Below, one piece after another: positions 46,341 to 55,140 of a stretch of DNA of 64,000 bases. Each line of letters starts with the position of its first letter. Within the stretch, counting starts at the first letter, position 1. The translations under genes and the position numbers were made by a program. The notes beneath the pieces were generated by a model, which was given only the letters and a program-made list of their open reading frames with translations, was not told the origin of the DNA and did not search any database. This DNA is from Deinococcus gobiensis I-0 (GTDB lineage Bacteria; Deinococcota; Deinococci; Deinococcales; Deinococcaceae), in NCBI RefSeq assembly GCF_000252445.1, contig NC_017791.1:248001-312000 (forward strand), written 5' to 3'.

Positions 46341-48884
46341 ATGACGACGATTCAACTTCCTGAACTGTGCCTGGTGGCTCTGGTGGGGGCATCCGGATCG
46401 GGCAAGACGACCCTGGCCCGCCGCATGTTCCAGCCGGGCGAGGTGCTGTCCAGCGACGCCTTCCGCGTGCTGGTCGCGAACGACGAGAACGAGCAGAGCG
46501 CCACCAACGACGCCTTCGACAGCCTGTACTTTGTGGCCCGCAAACGCCTGGCGCGGGGCCTGCTCACCGTGATCGACGCAACCAACGTGCAGGCCGACGC
46601 CCGCAGGCGCATCGTCGAGCTCGCCAGGGAATTCGATGTGTTGCCCGTCGCGATCGCGCTGGATCTACCGGAGGACACCCTGGTCGAGCGGCACCGGTCA
46701 CGGACAGACCGGCCCTTCGGCGCACATGTGATCGCCCAGCAGGCGGGTCTCCTGCGCCGGTCGCTGCGAAAACTGCAGGCCGAAGGTTTCCGACAGGTCA
46801 CAGTCCTGAAAACGGGTGAAGACGTGGATACCGTCCGCGTGGAGCGCCAGCGGCTCTACAACAATCTGCGGCACGAAACGGGGCCCTTCGACTTCATCGG
46901 CGACGTCCACGGCTGCCTGGACGAGCTGCGTGATCTACTCAGTCAACTGGGATACCGCGTGACGAAAGATCTGACGGTCACACCACCAGTGGGCCGCCGG
47001 GCCGTCTTCCTGGGTGACCTGGTCGACCGGGGGCCTGACACCCCAGGCGTGCTGCGCCTCGTGATGGGGATGGTAGAGGCGGGAACCGCGCTGTGCGTTC
47101 CTGGGAACCACGACATCAAGTTGCTGCGAGCCCTGCAGGGGCGCAAGGTCACGGTGTCGCATGGCCTGCAAGAGTCGTTGGAACAGCTGGCCGCCGAATC
47201 GCCTGAGTTCCGCCAGCGTATCGCGGCGTTCATCGAGGGTCTGGTCAGCCATTACGTCCTCGATGGAGGCCGGGTGGTCGCCGCTCATGCCGGTATGAAA
47301 GGGGCCTATCAGGGCCGGGCTTCGGGCCGCGTCCGGGAGTTCGCGCTGTATGGGGAGACGACCGGAGAGACCGACGAGTTCGGGGTTCCTGTCCGCTGGA
47401 ACTGGGCGGCCGAGTACCGGGGTGAGGCGATGGTCATCTATGGTCACACCCCGGTCCCCGCAGCGGAGTGGCTCAACCGCACCATCGATATCGATACCGG
47501 TTGTGTCTTCGGGGGGCGCCTTACAGGGCTGAGATACCCGGAACTGGAGTTGATGAGCGTCCCGGCCCGGCAGGTATATGCCGATCCCATCCGACCAATC
47601 CAACTGGAGGCCGATGCCCGGTCAGCGCAGCACACGAACGACGAACTGCTCGACCTCGGGGACGTGATGGGGAAGCGCACGATCGAGACTGCCCTGCGTG
47701 GGCGAGTCACTGTACGGGAGGGGGAAGCCGCAGCGGCTCTGGAGACACTCAGCCGCTTCGCCGTGGATCCGCGCTGGCTGGTCTACCTGCCGCCGACCAT
47801 GAGTCCCAGTGAGACCTCACAACGCGAAGGGTATCTGGAATATCCCACAGAGGCTTTCGAGCACTATCGCCGCGCCGGCGCCGAACAGGTCGTGTGCGAG
47901 GAAAAACACATGGGTTCGAGGGCCGTGGTGGTGGTGGCACGCGACGCACAGACCGCTCGGGCGAGGTTCGGCGTTCAGGATGGCCGGGCGGGCGTGGTGT
48001 ACACCCGGTCGGGCCGGGCGTTCTTCGAGGAGCCGTCTCTGGAGACTGCCGTGGTGGACCGTATCCGCGCGGCGCTGGAGACCAGTGGCCTCTGGGAGGA
48101 GTTGCAGACCGGCTGGCTGGTGCTGGATACCGAGATTCTGCCCTGGTCCCTGAAGGCAGGTGACCTGATCCGGCGGCAGTACGCAGCGGTGGGTCAGGCG
48201 GCGGCTGCGACCTTCCCGGCGGAAGTGCGCGCCCTTGAGGCCGCTGTGGCCCGTGGCCTGCCGCTGGGTGAACTTCTTGAACGTACCCGTGAGCGTAAGG
48301 TGCTGACCACCGCCTATGTGCGTGCCTACCGCCAGTACGTGCGCCGCGTCTCGTCTCCCGTGGACATTCAGCTGGCCCCCTTTCACCTGCTGGCCAGCGA
48401 GGGGGGCGTGCACGTGGACCGCGACCACGGGTGGCATCTGGCGTCCCTCACCCGGTTGGCGTCGGCTGACCCGGCCCTCTTCGTTGCCACGGCCCACCGT
48501 GTGGTGGACCTGAACGATCCGCAGGGCATGGCGGAGGCCGAGCAGTGGTGGCTGGAGCTCACTGGACGGGGCGGGGAGGGCATGGTGGTCAAGCCGTGGG
48601 GGTTTCTCGCCCGGGGTCGCCAGGGGCTGGTGCAGCCTGCGGTCAAAGTGCGGGGCCGTGAGTACCTGCGAATCATCTACGGTCCGGAGTACACCCGCCC
48701 AGAGCATCTGGAGCGCCTGCGGTCCCGGGGCCTGAACGCCAAGCGTTCGCTGGCCCTCCGTGAATTCGCACTGGGGATTGAGGGGTTGGAAAGGTTCGTG
48801 CGGGGCGAGCCCCTGCGGCGGGTGCACGAATGCGTCGTCGGTGTCAGCGCTCTGGAGAGCGAAGGTCTCGATCCGAGGCTTTAG
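46341..48884 (+). CDS. pnkp: Polynucleotide kinase-phosphatase-ligase (bacterial Pnkp)
   Basis: 847 residues with the three domains of bacterial Pnkp in order. Kinase: P-loop LVGASGSGKTTLARRM at ~14-29. Metallophosphatase: GDVHGCLDEL (187), GDLVDRGPDT (225) and VPGNHDIKLL (253). Adenylyltransferase/ligase: CEEKHMGSRAVVVVARD with candidate nucleophile Lys ~522, then GGEGMVVKPWG. It heals cleaved RNA ends (5' phosphorylation, removal of 2',3'-cyclic phosphate) and, with Hen1, seals them. GGAG precedes the ATG, 34 bp after the second nucleotidyltransferase. Confidence 0.96.
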   Translation: MTTIQLPELCLVALVGASGSGKTTLARRMFQPGEVLSSDAFRVLVANDENEQSATNDAFDSLYFVARKRLARGLLTVIDATNVQADARRRIVELAREFDVLPVAIALDLPEDTLVERHRSRTDRPFGAHVIAQQAGLLRRSLRKLQAEGFRQVTVLKTGEDVDTVRVERQRLYNNLRHETGPFDFIGDVHGCLDELRDLLSQLGYRVTKDLTVTPPVGRRAVFLGDLVDRGPDTPGVLRLVMGMVEAGTALCVPGNHDIKLLRALQGRKVTVSHGLQESLEQLAAESPEFRQRIAAFIEGLVSHYVLDGGRVVAAHAGMKGAYQGRASGRVREFALYGETTGETDEFGVPVRWNWAAEYRGEAMVIYGHTPVPAAEWLNRTIDIDTGCVFGGRLTGLRYPELELMSVPARQVYADPIRPIQLEADARSAQHTNDELLDLGDVMGKRTIETALRGRVTVREGEAAAALETLSRFAVDPRWLVYLPPTMSPSETSQREGYLEYPTEAFEHYRRAGAEQVVCEEKHMGSRAVVVVARDAQTARARFGVQDGRAGVVYTRSGRAFFEEPSLETAVVDRIRAALETSGLWEELQTGWLVLDTEILPWSLKAGDLIRRQYAAVGQAAAATFPAEVRALEAAVARGLPLGELLERTRERKVLTTAYVRAYRQYVRRVSSPVDIQLAPFHLLASEGGVHVDRDHGWHLASLTRLASADPALFVATAHRVVDLNDPQGMAEAEQWWLELTGRGGEGMVVKPWGFLARGRQGLVQPAVKVRGREYLRIIYGPEYTRPEHLERLRSRGLNAKRSLALREFALGIEGLERFVRGEPLRRVHECVVGVSALESEGLDPRL

Positions 48885-49322
48885 GACAGCCCTGATTGAC
48901 CGAGGTGCTCAGGCTGCCTCCAGGTCTTCGCAGGCTCGTGTCAGAGGTGATTGCCGGGACATTGCCGAGGATCAGGGAGTGACGCCCACGCGACAGTCAT
49001 CCTGATCCTCACTGACTCGCTGCAGCCATAATTGGTCTTACTCCTTTTTACCCCCAGGTGTCTGAAAAAGGCCCTGGATGGATCTGGGAGACCAGGTCGA
49101 TTGCCTGGGATGGTTGAGTGTGTCCAGACAGGGAGATAGGAAATCAGCAAAGGGCTGCGGCCAGGTGTGGGATCCAGACATATGCCGAACACCGGCCAGG
49201 ACGGTAGAGAGTGGCTGAAAGCGCCTCTAGGTGACAATGTCCTGCTGGTCTCTGGCAGAACGACTTATGTTTCAAAGTCTAGGCTCTTTTGAGATTTTGC
49301 CTATACTACGGAACAGATCTCT
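48885..49322 (+). other. Intergenic region between RNA-repair and AbiE loci
   Basis: About 440 bp without a convincing gene. A possible -10 (TATACT, 49302-49307) stands 15 bp before the AbiEi ATG; no matching -35 is evident. No repeats or terminator recognised after pnkp. Confidence 0.4.
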
Positions 49323-49961
49323 ATGTCGCATCTCAGCCATCGCTCTCAATTGCTGCACCTAGCCCTTGCGCAGGGTGGCTACGTGACTTCCTCCGAACTC
49401 ACCTCAGCCGGGATCCCCCGGGTCGAACTCAGCCGGGCAACCAGGGCAGGGCAGCTCGTTCGCCTGGCCCGCGGGACCTACCGCCTGACCCAGATCGATG
49501 GCTTGCCGCCGGTCGCCGCGGAAGCGACCGACCTTCTTGAAGTGCAGCTCCGCTCCCCCTATGCGCGGCCCTGCCTGATCAGTGCCTTGCATCTGCATGG
49601 CCTGACGACCACCCGGCCCCACCGTCTCCAGTTTGCCCTCCCCAGAAACCGGCAGGCCCTGGACTTCGAGGGTCTTCCCATGGAGTTTTTCTACTTCAGT
49701 GATCTGGCCTACCACGAGGGCACGCTCGCCTTCCCTGTGCGTGAGCGCTGGCTGACCACCTACACCGTCGAGAAAACGTTGGTCGATCTTCTGCGCGCCG
49801 CGCCGCGGCTTGGCCGGGAGCTCTACCTCGAAGGTCTCAAGAACGCTCTCCGGTACCGAAAGCTCGACCGGCGGGAGTTGTTCCGCCTGGCCAGGCTGCT
49901 CCGGGTCGGCAAAACACTGGAACACGACCTGGAGGTGCTCGAGCATGATCAGGACCATTAA
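49323..49961 (+). CDS. abiEi: AbiEi-type antitoxin / transcriptional regulator
   Basis: 212 residues. The N-terminal winged helix is of the AbiEi_4 type (ALAQGGYVTSSELTSAGIPR, VELSRATRAGQLVRLARGTY), followed by the AbiEi C-terminal domain (SPYARPCLISALHLHGLTTT, YTVEKTLVDLLRAAPRLGRE). As a type IV antitoxin it acts on the process targeted by the toxin and represses its own promoter (family knowledge). Overlaps the toxin gene by 17 bp. The start is ATG MSHLSHRSQLLHL. Confidence 0.9.
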   Translation: MSHLSHRSQLLHLALAQGGYVTSSELTSAGIPRVELSRATRAGQLVRLARGTYRLTQIDGLPPVAAEATDLLEVQLRSPYARPCLISALHLHGLTTTRPHRLQFALPRNRQALDFEGLPMEFFYFSDLAYHEGTLAFPVRERWLTTYTVEKTLVDLLRAAPRLGRELYLEGLKNALRYRKLDRRELFRLARLLRVGKTLEHDLEVLEHDQDH

Positions 49962-50757
49962 CGCCGGGAGCATTCTGGCGCGCCTGAAAAATCTGCAGCG
50001 CGACCGCTACCCGAATCTTCCGCCCAACACGATGCTGCAGCTCTACGCCCAGCAGGGCCTCCTCGCCCGCCTTGATGCCTCTCCCTACGCCGAGAGGTGT
50101 GTCCTGAAAGGCGCCATGAGCCTGTTCGCACGCTACGGCAATGCTGCACGACCGACCCAGGACCTCGATCTCGCGACCCGGGACCTACCGAACACGCCAG
50201 AGCAGATCCACACCCTGCTGACAGAGCTCTGTACAGTCCCATTCGGAGATGGGCTCAGCTTCGATCCCGACAGCATCCGGGTGGAGGTCATCAACGAGGC
50301 CTTCGACTATCCAGGCGTCAAAGCTTTTCTCCAGGCTACGCTCGGACCTTCAAGGGTGCATCTCCAGCTCGATTTCTCCTTCGGAAATGTCATCACGCCT
50401 GCGCCTGTGCAGCTGGTCTTCCCTCCCCTGCTGATCGAGGAGGGCGTGCGTATTGCCGTCTACCCCCTCGAAACCGTGATCACCGAGAAATTTGCGGCCC
50501 TCGTCGAAATTGGTGAGGCCACCACCCGTATGAAGGACCTCTATGACCTTCACGTCATCCTCTTTACAGAACTTTTCGAAGCAGAAACTGTCCGGAAGGC
50601 GTTGACACGGAGCTTTGCCGCCCGTGGCACACCCACCGACCACATCCCGGACATTCTTGGAGAAGAGTTTGCCCAGAATGAGACGTTGCAGCGACGCTGG
50701 CAGCAGTATCTGAGGCGGACCTGGTCTGCCCCCCGAAAACTGGTCGGGATGAAGTAG
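49945..50757 (+). pseudogene. abiEii: AbiEii-type toxin, C-terminus replaced by IS3 sequence
   Basis: Nucleotidyltransferase toxin. Motif KGAMSLFARYGNAARPTQDL with DLDLATRD gives the NTase site (~52-78); later YPLETVITEKFAALVEIGEA and RMKDLYDLHVI are the conserved Lys and Asp segments. GGAGGTG precedes ATG 49945. The native frame runs to QQYLRRT; then IS3 begins and adds WSAPRKLVGMK. The native tail (RFTALMFGEVMSQLQTFYRP and on) lies beyond the IS at 52032-52145. The catalytic core is intact, so partial activity cannot be excluded. Confidence 0.85.
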
Positions 50758-50805
50758 AGAGTCAGGCTCGCCCCCGCCAGCCGTAGGCTGGGAAGCGAGG
50801 CCCCC

Positions 50806-51075
50806 ATGAAAAACCGGCAGTTCAGCGAAGATCAGATCATCAAGCTGCTCCAGGACGCCAAAAAGGGCGAGAAGCCAGTCGAGGACCTGTGCCGTGACTT
50901 CGGCTGCAGTCCGGCGTCCTTTTACGCCTGGAAGAAGAAGTACGGCGATATGGCGCCCGACGAAGCCAAACGGCTTCGTCGTCTGGAGAAGGAGAACGCC
51001 CGCCTCCTGAAAATTGTCGGGCAGCAGCGCTTGGAGATCGATGCCATGAAGGACGTGATCCAGAAAAAGCGGTGA
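50806..51075 (+). CDS. IS3 orfA
   Basis: 89 residues: helix-turn-helix (FSEDQIIKLLQDAKKGEKPV, DLCRDFGCSPASFYAWKKKY) followed by a coiled coil (LRRLEKENARLLKIVGQQRL). DNA-binding subunit of the IS3 transposase. Its stop overlaps orfB; a GAAAAAG run at 51063-51069 allows -1 frameshifting into orfB. Confidence 0.92.
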   Translation: MKNRQFSEDQIIKLLQDAKKGEKPVEDLCRDFGCSPASFYAWKKKYGDMAPDEAKRLRRLEKENARLLKIVGQQRLEIDAMKDVIQKKR

Positions 51076-51950
51076 CGCCCGCCGAGAGACGGGCGGCAGC
51101 GAGGCAACTCGTTGCCGCCCAGGTCAAGCCCGAACGGGCTTGCCTCCTGGTGGGCATTCCCAGATCCACGTGGTACTACCGTCCGAAGCCGCGCCAGGAT
51201 GGGGACTTCCAGCAGCGCATTCGCGAACTGGCCCTTATGCATCCCCGACGCGGGTACCGCTTCATTCACGCCCTCCTCGTCCAGGAGGGACATCGCGTCA
51301 ACCGGAAGAAGGTCCGGCGCATCTGGCGCGAGGAGCACCTGACGGTCACGACCAGACGCCGACAGAAGATCCGCACTGGGGCGAGTGTTCCTATGCAGGC
51401 TGAGTTCCCGGATCACGTGTGGACGTACGACTTCCTCTTCGATCAGACCCTGGAGGGGACGACGTTGAAGATCCTGACGCTGACTGACGAGTTCACCCGT
51501 CAGTCCCTGGCGCTGCGGGTGGCGGAGTCCTTCACGTCCATGGACGTGAAGGACGTCCTGCACGAGGTCATTGCCACGCGTGGCGCGCCAGGATTCATTC
51601 GCAGCGACAACGGCCCGGAGTTCATCGCCCGCGACCTGGGGATCTGGCTGGCGGTTCAGGACGTTGGCACTCGGTTCATTCTGCCAGGGAAACCGTGGCA
51701 GAACGGCTTCGCTGAGAGTTTCCACTCTCGGTTGCGGGAGGAGTGTCTGAATCTGGAGGTGTTCTACTCGGCGCGGCACGCCGGTGTCGTTCTGGACAGC
51801 TATCGCAGCTTTTACAACGCCAGAAGACCGCATTCCTCGCTGGGCTACCGAACCCCTGACGATTATGCTCAGCAGGCCAGGGGGCGGCCTGCCGCCCCCC
51901 TTTGCGGACAGAGCACCGCAAATGTGGACGTCAGACCGTCCCCTGGGTAA
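51072..51950 (+). CDS. IS3 orfB transposase
   Basis: 292 residues. HTH_21 region (LMHPRRGYRFIHALLVQEGH), then the DDE core: WTYDFLFDQTLEGTTLKILT (first Asp), FIRSDNGPEFIARDLGIWLA (second Asp) and GKPWQNGFAESFHSRLREEC (Glu). Looks intact. Starts at a GTG in the orfA overlap or is made as a frameshift fusion. Confidence 0.95.
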   Translation: MTPAERRAAARQLVAAQVKPERACLLVGIPRSTWYYRPKPRQDGDFQQRIRELALMHPRRGYRFIHALLVQEGHRVNRKKVRRIWREEHLTVTTRRRQKIRTGASVPMQAEFPDHVWTYDFLFDQTLEGTTLKILTLTDEFTRQSLALRVAESFTSMDVKDVLHEVIATRGAPGFIRSDNGPEFIARDLGIWLAVQDVGTRFILPGKPWQNGFAESFHSRLREECLNLEVFYSARHAGVVLDSYRSFYNARRPHSSLGYRTPDDYAQQARGRPAAPLCGQSTANVDVRPSPG

Positions 51951-52031
51951 GCAGGAAGAGCCCATGTTGTACCCTGCTCTTGAGCCGAGCCTCTACTCGA
52001 AACTGTCCAAACTTTGGGGCCAGCCCAGACC

Positions 52032-52145
52032 CGGTTTACAGCCCTTATGTTCGGAGAGGTAATGTCCCAGCTCCAGACCTTCTACAGACCATTGCTGCTG
52101 GACGGTACAGAGATCAGAGCGTGGGATGGTAAGGAATGGCGGTAA
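52032..52145 (+). pseudogene. Detached C-terminal end of AbiEii
   Basis: 37 codons in frame with the pre-insertion abiEii: RFTALMFGEVMSQLQTFYRP, then LLLDGTEIRAWDGKEWR and TAA. The helix EVMSQLQTFYRPLL is like the usual AbiEii C-terminus. It has no start of its own. Confidence 0.8.
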
Positions 52146-52385
52146 GCCGGCCTCCTTCCTGAGTGGGGTCTACCTGTCTCTACAGGTTTATGAATGTATG
52201 TATTTTTAGAATTTTGCACAGATGAAATGGTGAAATATGTGTGGTGAAGTTTCTGCTGCTCACGCATTCCCGACCCATGGCAAAAATTCTCTATTTCCAA
52301 GAGTGTTGTTACAAAAATAATTTTGCACAGCTAAAATTACATACTTCCAGAGGTGTGACCGTGCATACCGCTGTAAAGTCAGGCC
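52146..52385 (+). other. AT-rich leader of the par operon
   Basis: About 240 bp, AT-rich, containing two of the ATTTTGCACAG elements and likely promoters for parA. No gene seen. Confidence 0.5.
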
Positions 52386-52997
52386 ATGATCGTGACTGTC
52401 GCCGGCTTCAAAGGGGGGGTCGCCAAGACCACTTCCGCCGTCCATCTGGCTGCCTACCTGCAACGCCTCGCGCCGACCCTTCTCGTTGATGGGGATGCTA
52501 ACCGCAGCGCCTCCCTCTGGGCTTCCCATGAAGGACTTCCCTTCACTGTGGTGCCTGAGGCGCAGGCGATGAAATATGCCCGGCAGTTCGAGCACATCGT
52601 CATCGATACTGGGGCGCGCCCCAGCGGGGATGAGTTACGGGACCTGGTAGGCGGATGTGATCTGCTGGTCCTCCTTACCAACCCTGAGGCCATGAGTCTC
52701 GATGCCCTGCTTCAGACCACCGAGGCGCTGCAGAACCTGGGCGGTCAGTACCGCATTCTCCTGACACTGGTTCCCCCCAGTCCGTCCAGAGAGGGAGAGG
52801 AGGCGCGGGCCCTGCTTGAAGCGGAGAGCTTGCCGGTGATGCGCGCCGCTATCCGCCAGACCTCGGCCTTTCGCCACGCGAGTGCCCAGGGCGTACCGGT
52901 CTACGGCCTCAAGGGCTCCCGTTCCGCCAAACTCGCCTGGCTGGACTACGAGCGGGCAGCTCAGGAAATCGTGGCTGCTATTCAGGAGAAGGCGTGA
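52386..52997 (+). CDS. parA: ParA-family partition ATPase
   Basis: 203 residues. Deviant Walker A FKGGVAKTTSAVHLAAYLQ with the signature Lys, then LLVDGDANRSASLWA and the Walker B-like HIVIDTGARPSGDELRDLVG. The protein is of the short plasmid type without an N-terminal DNA-binding domain. It moves replicon copies apart with the next gene's product. The stop overlaps the partner start as GTGA. Confidence 0.9.
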   Translation: MIVTVAGFKGGVAKTTSAVHLAAYLQRLAPTLLVDGDANRSASLWASHEGLPFTVVPEAQAMKYARQFEHIVIDTGARPSGDELRDLVGGCDLLVLLTNPEAMSLDALLQTTEALQNLGGQYRILLTLVPPSPSREGEEARALLEAESLPVMRAAIRQTSAFRHASAQGVPVYGLKGSRSAKLAWLDYERAAQEIVAAIQEKA

Positions 52998-53293
52998 CGG
53001 GCAGCAAGTTCTCCGGTTTGCGGGCCATGCGGGAGAAGCGGACACAGGAGGCAGAGGCGGAGGCTCCTGCGCCTTCACCTACCGCCGTCCCCGCTCCACC
53101 ACCCCTAACTCCAGAGGAGCCCCGTCGCCGGGTGGGGCGTCCCCCGGGAAAGCGCTCAGACCCCAACTATCAACAGGTCACGGTCCTCCTGCGGGCCAAT
53201 ACCTATCTCGAGGTCCGTAAGCGTCTTCTCGACGAACGCAAGGAGGTCAGCGAGTTGCTTAACGATCTCCTCGACGAGTGGCTGAAGCGCTAA
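52994..53293 (+). CDS. Small ribbon-helix-helix partition protein (ParB-like)
   Basis: 99 residues, GTG start overlapping parA. A Pro/Ala/Glu-rich flexible N-terminus with GRPPGKRSDP (AT-hook-like) leads to a C-terminal ribbon-helix-helix: NYQQVTVLLRANTYLEVRKR, then LLDERKEVSELLNDLLDEWL. Such proteins bind centromere-like repeats and repress the par operon; the ATTTTGCACAG repeats are candidate sites. Confidence 0.8.
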   Translation: MTGSKFSGLRAMREKRTQEAEAEAPAPSPTAVPAPPPLTPEEPRRRVGRPPGKRSDPNYQQVTVLLRANTYLEVRKRLLDERKEVSELLNDLLDEWLKR

Positions 53294-53347
53294 CTACTAT
53301 AATTTTGCACAGTTGAAATTGTAAAATTCCAGAAGAGGAGAATGGTT

Positions 53348-53665
53348 ATGAGCCGTCAGCGTACACAGAAAAGATATGCCGCCGTCTGGGACAAGGCGAC
53401 CGGACGATCCATTCGCGTGCACCGGCGCGTGGCCGCCGAACTGCTCGGCCGTCCCCTTCTTCCTGGAGAGGTGGTCCATCACGTTGACGGCAACTCGCTG
53501 AACAATACGCCAGAGAACCTGCTCGTGCTCCGCAGCCAGCGGCACCACGCCTCTCTGGAACAGTACCTCCGACGCGCCCGGCTGGGGCAGCCCACCCTGT
53601 TCCCTGACCTGCTGGAAGCCTACCGTCAAGGCAAGGCAGGAACGCTCTTCCAGTTCGTTCAGTAG
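53348..53665 (+). CDS. HNH endonuclease-domain protein
   Basis: 105 residues from ATG 53348 (MSRQRTQKRYAAVWDKATGR). The AGGAG at 53336-53340 is only 1 bp from the upstream ATG 53342 but 7 bp from 53348, which decides the start. HNH motif: GEVVHHVDGNSLNNTPENLL and VLRSQRHHASLEQYL, with His-His, Asn and terminal His. It resembles small homing-type or phage HNH proteins. Its own promoter carries an ATTTTGCACAG element, so it may be under the same control as par. Ends 4 bp from the convergent repA. Confidence 0.85.
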   Translation: MSRQRTQKRYAAVWDKATGRSIRVHRRVAAELLGRPLLPGEVVHHVDGNSLNNTPENLLVLRSQRHHASLEQYLRRARLGQPTLFPDLLEAYRQGKAGTLFQFVQ

Positions 53666-53669
53666 CCTT

Positions 53670-55094
53670 TCAGCTGGAGTCCCCCGCCTGCCGTAACTGC
53701 TCTACGAACGCTTCCCGGCGCCCCGCAGCCGCAGCGGCAATGCCCTCCTTGAGGAGGACAGCAGGAGAGACCTGTCCACTGATGACCTGAAAGCGCAACA
53801 AGTCGTAGTCACCAACCTTGAACAGCTTGCGGTAATGCAGGTCCAGGCGCCGGATCAGGCGCTCCGCCGCCCGGTCAAGGGGAAGGCCGTCGAAGTCCTC
53901 CTCCACTGTCGGCTCGGCAAGCAGGGGCTCCATCACGGTCCGGGGGGCCTTGGGAGCCCCTGGTGACGCCGCAGGACCTGCGGCGGGGTAGGGATAGTCG
54001 TCCGGGTGCTGGATGAGGTGCATCAGGGCCGCGGCTTTCGTTTTGCGGACCACCAGGACGCCAGAGGCCACGAGGGCCGTGAAGCGGGCTATAGCATCGG
54101 CAAGGAAGACCTCGCCCAGTTCCCGGACGAGCCTACGGACCATACCGTCTGCTACCCCGTACTCCCGGAACTTGCGCATCAGCGCCGGGTCCACGCGTGT
54201 GAAGTCCCGGGCGAACTCGTAGCGGACAGTCTGGTCCCGCCCACGTCCTGAAAGCACCACGTCGGCGAGGTACCCCCGCTTGACCAGCTCCTCGTGGGGG
54301 GCGCTCAGTGCACGGATGACCCGCCACGCCTGGCCGTCGCTCGGGATCTTGCACTGGTCACCCCAGGCCAGGACGGGGAAGGTCAGGGTGTCGACCTGAC
54401 GGTGAGGGTCCTCCGGATCAATCCGCGCCGCGTCGAGAACGCGGTAGAGCACCCGGGTGCGGGGTCTGGACAGGGAAGACATGAACTCCGAGTCGAGCGG
54501 CTTGACGTAGCCACTGCGGATACTGGCGACCACGTCATCGGCCAGACGCAGGACGATCATCGAGCGCTCGTCGAAGAGGCCGACGCCATCCAGGGTCGTG
54601 AAGTTCAACGATTCGATGAAATGGAATTTCGCATGGGTCCACCGCCGGTTGGGGTGGTCCCGCCAACCGCCGGAGACGGTGTAATTCGCCTGATGCAGCC
54701 GCTCAAGGCATTCCCGCAGCAGACCCAGGTACTTGCCGGACTTGTGCCAGCCGCACAGATGGAGGAGGGACGTGGCGGCCACAGTGACGCGGCCGTCCTC
54801 TGGCATCCCCGCCTCAATGTAGAGATTGATCAGCGCCGCGCTCACATCACTGTCCAGGCCGTGAGGCACGGTGGATTTGACGCTTGCTGTACAGCTGATC
54901 CGCACGATCCTTCCCTGCGTCTCGTACATGACGCTCCACTCCTGCATCTCGACCTGATCCAGTGCCACGATCAGGTTGAGTCGCGAGAGATTGAGGTCGT
55001 CGAGGTGGCGGGGCAAGGTGTTCAAGGTCTTGATGATGATTTTACTGGTACTGATTGGAAAAGAAGAAAAGATATGAATTGATGACATCATCAA
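53670..55094 (-). CDS. repA: Replication initiator protein (RepA-type)
   Basis: 474 residues. Resembles the RepA initiators of Deinococcus plasmids and secondary chromosomes, with a winged-helix-rich N-terminal half (LPRHLDDLNLSRLNLIVALD, ALINLYIEAGMPEDGRVTVA, ATSLLHLCGWHKSGKYLGLL) and a variable C-terminal part (DLHYRKLFKVGDYDLLRFQV). The first 20 residues (MMMSSIHIFSSFPIST) are weakly conserved in character and lack a ribosome site, so a later start near KTLNTLPRHL is possible. Iterons begin 47 bp upstream, the standard order for an iteron-controlled origin. Confidence 0.8.
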   Translation of the reverse strand: MMMSSIHIFSSFPISTSKIIIKTLNTLPRHLDDLNLSRLNLIVALDQVEMQEWSVMYETQGRIVRISCTASVKSTVPHGLDSDVSAALINLYIEAGMPEDGRVTVAATSLLHLCGWHKSGKYLGLLRECLERLHQANYTVSGGWRDHPNRRWTHAKFHFIESLNFTTLDGVGLFDERSMIVLRLADDVVASIRSGYVKPLDSEFMSSLSRPRTRVLYRVLDAARIDPEDPHRQVDTLTFPVLAWGDQCKIPSDGQAWRVIRALSAPHEELVKRGYLADVVLSGRGRDQTVRYEFARDFTRVDPALMRKFREYGVADGMVRRLVRELGEVFLADAIARFTALVASGVLVVRKTKAAALMHLIQHPDDYPYPAAGPAASPGAPKAPRTVMEPLLAEPTVEEDFDGLPLDRAAERLIRRLDLHYRKLFKVGDYDLLRFQVISGQVSPAVLLKEGIAAAAAGRREAFVEQLRQAGDSS

Positions 55095-55140
55095 GACCGG
55101 TCGATAACTGCTGTCCTAGACGTGTAAAATACCCTCAATG

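Larger units (their letters stand above)
50722..52027 (+). mobile_element. IS3-family element inserted in abiEii (1306 bp)
   Basis: Left end TGGTCTGCCCCCCGAAAACT and the inverse of the right end TGGGCTGGCCCCAAAGTTTG agree at most positions over about 25 bp. GACC flanks both sides (50718-50721, 52028-52031). Excising the element with one GACC joins abiEii in frame to a 37-codon tail ending TAA at 52143-52145. Carries orfA and orfB. Confidence 0.85.
52207..53312 (+). repeat. Three copies of an ATTTTGCACAG element in the partition region
   Basis: ATTTTGCACAG occurs at 52211-52221, 52320-52330 and 53302-53312, each followed after NTN by AAAT. Two lie upstream of parA, the third just upstream of the HNH gene, after parB. 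The second and third are followed by a TTCCAGA stretch. Each overlaps a -10-like AT hexamer (for example TATAAT at 53298-53303). Likely operator or partition sites bound by the small ribbon-helix-helix protein (inference). Confidence 0.6.

Noticed and set aside
50723..51937. Alternative IS3 boundaries using GGTCTG / CAGACC
   Set aside because: The match is short and no target duplication results. The boundaries 50722-52027 give longer inverted repeats, a GACC duplication and restore abiEii.
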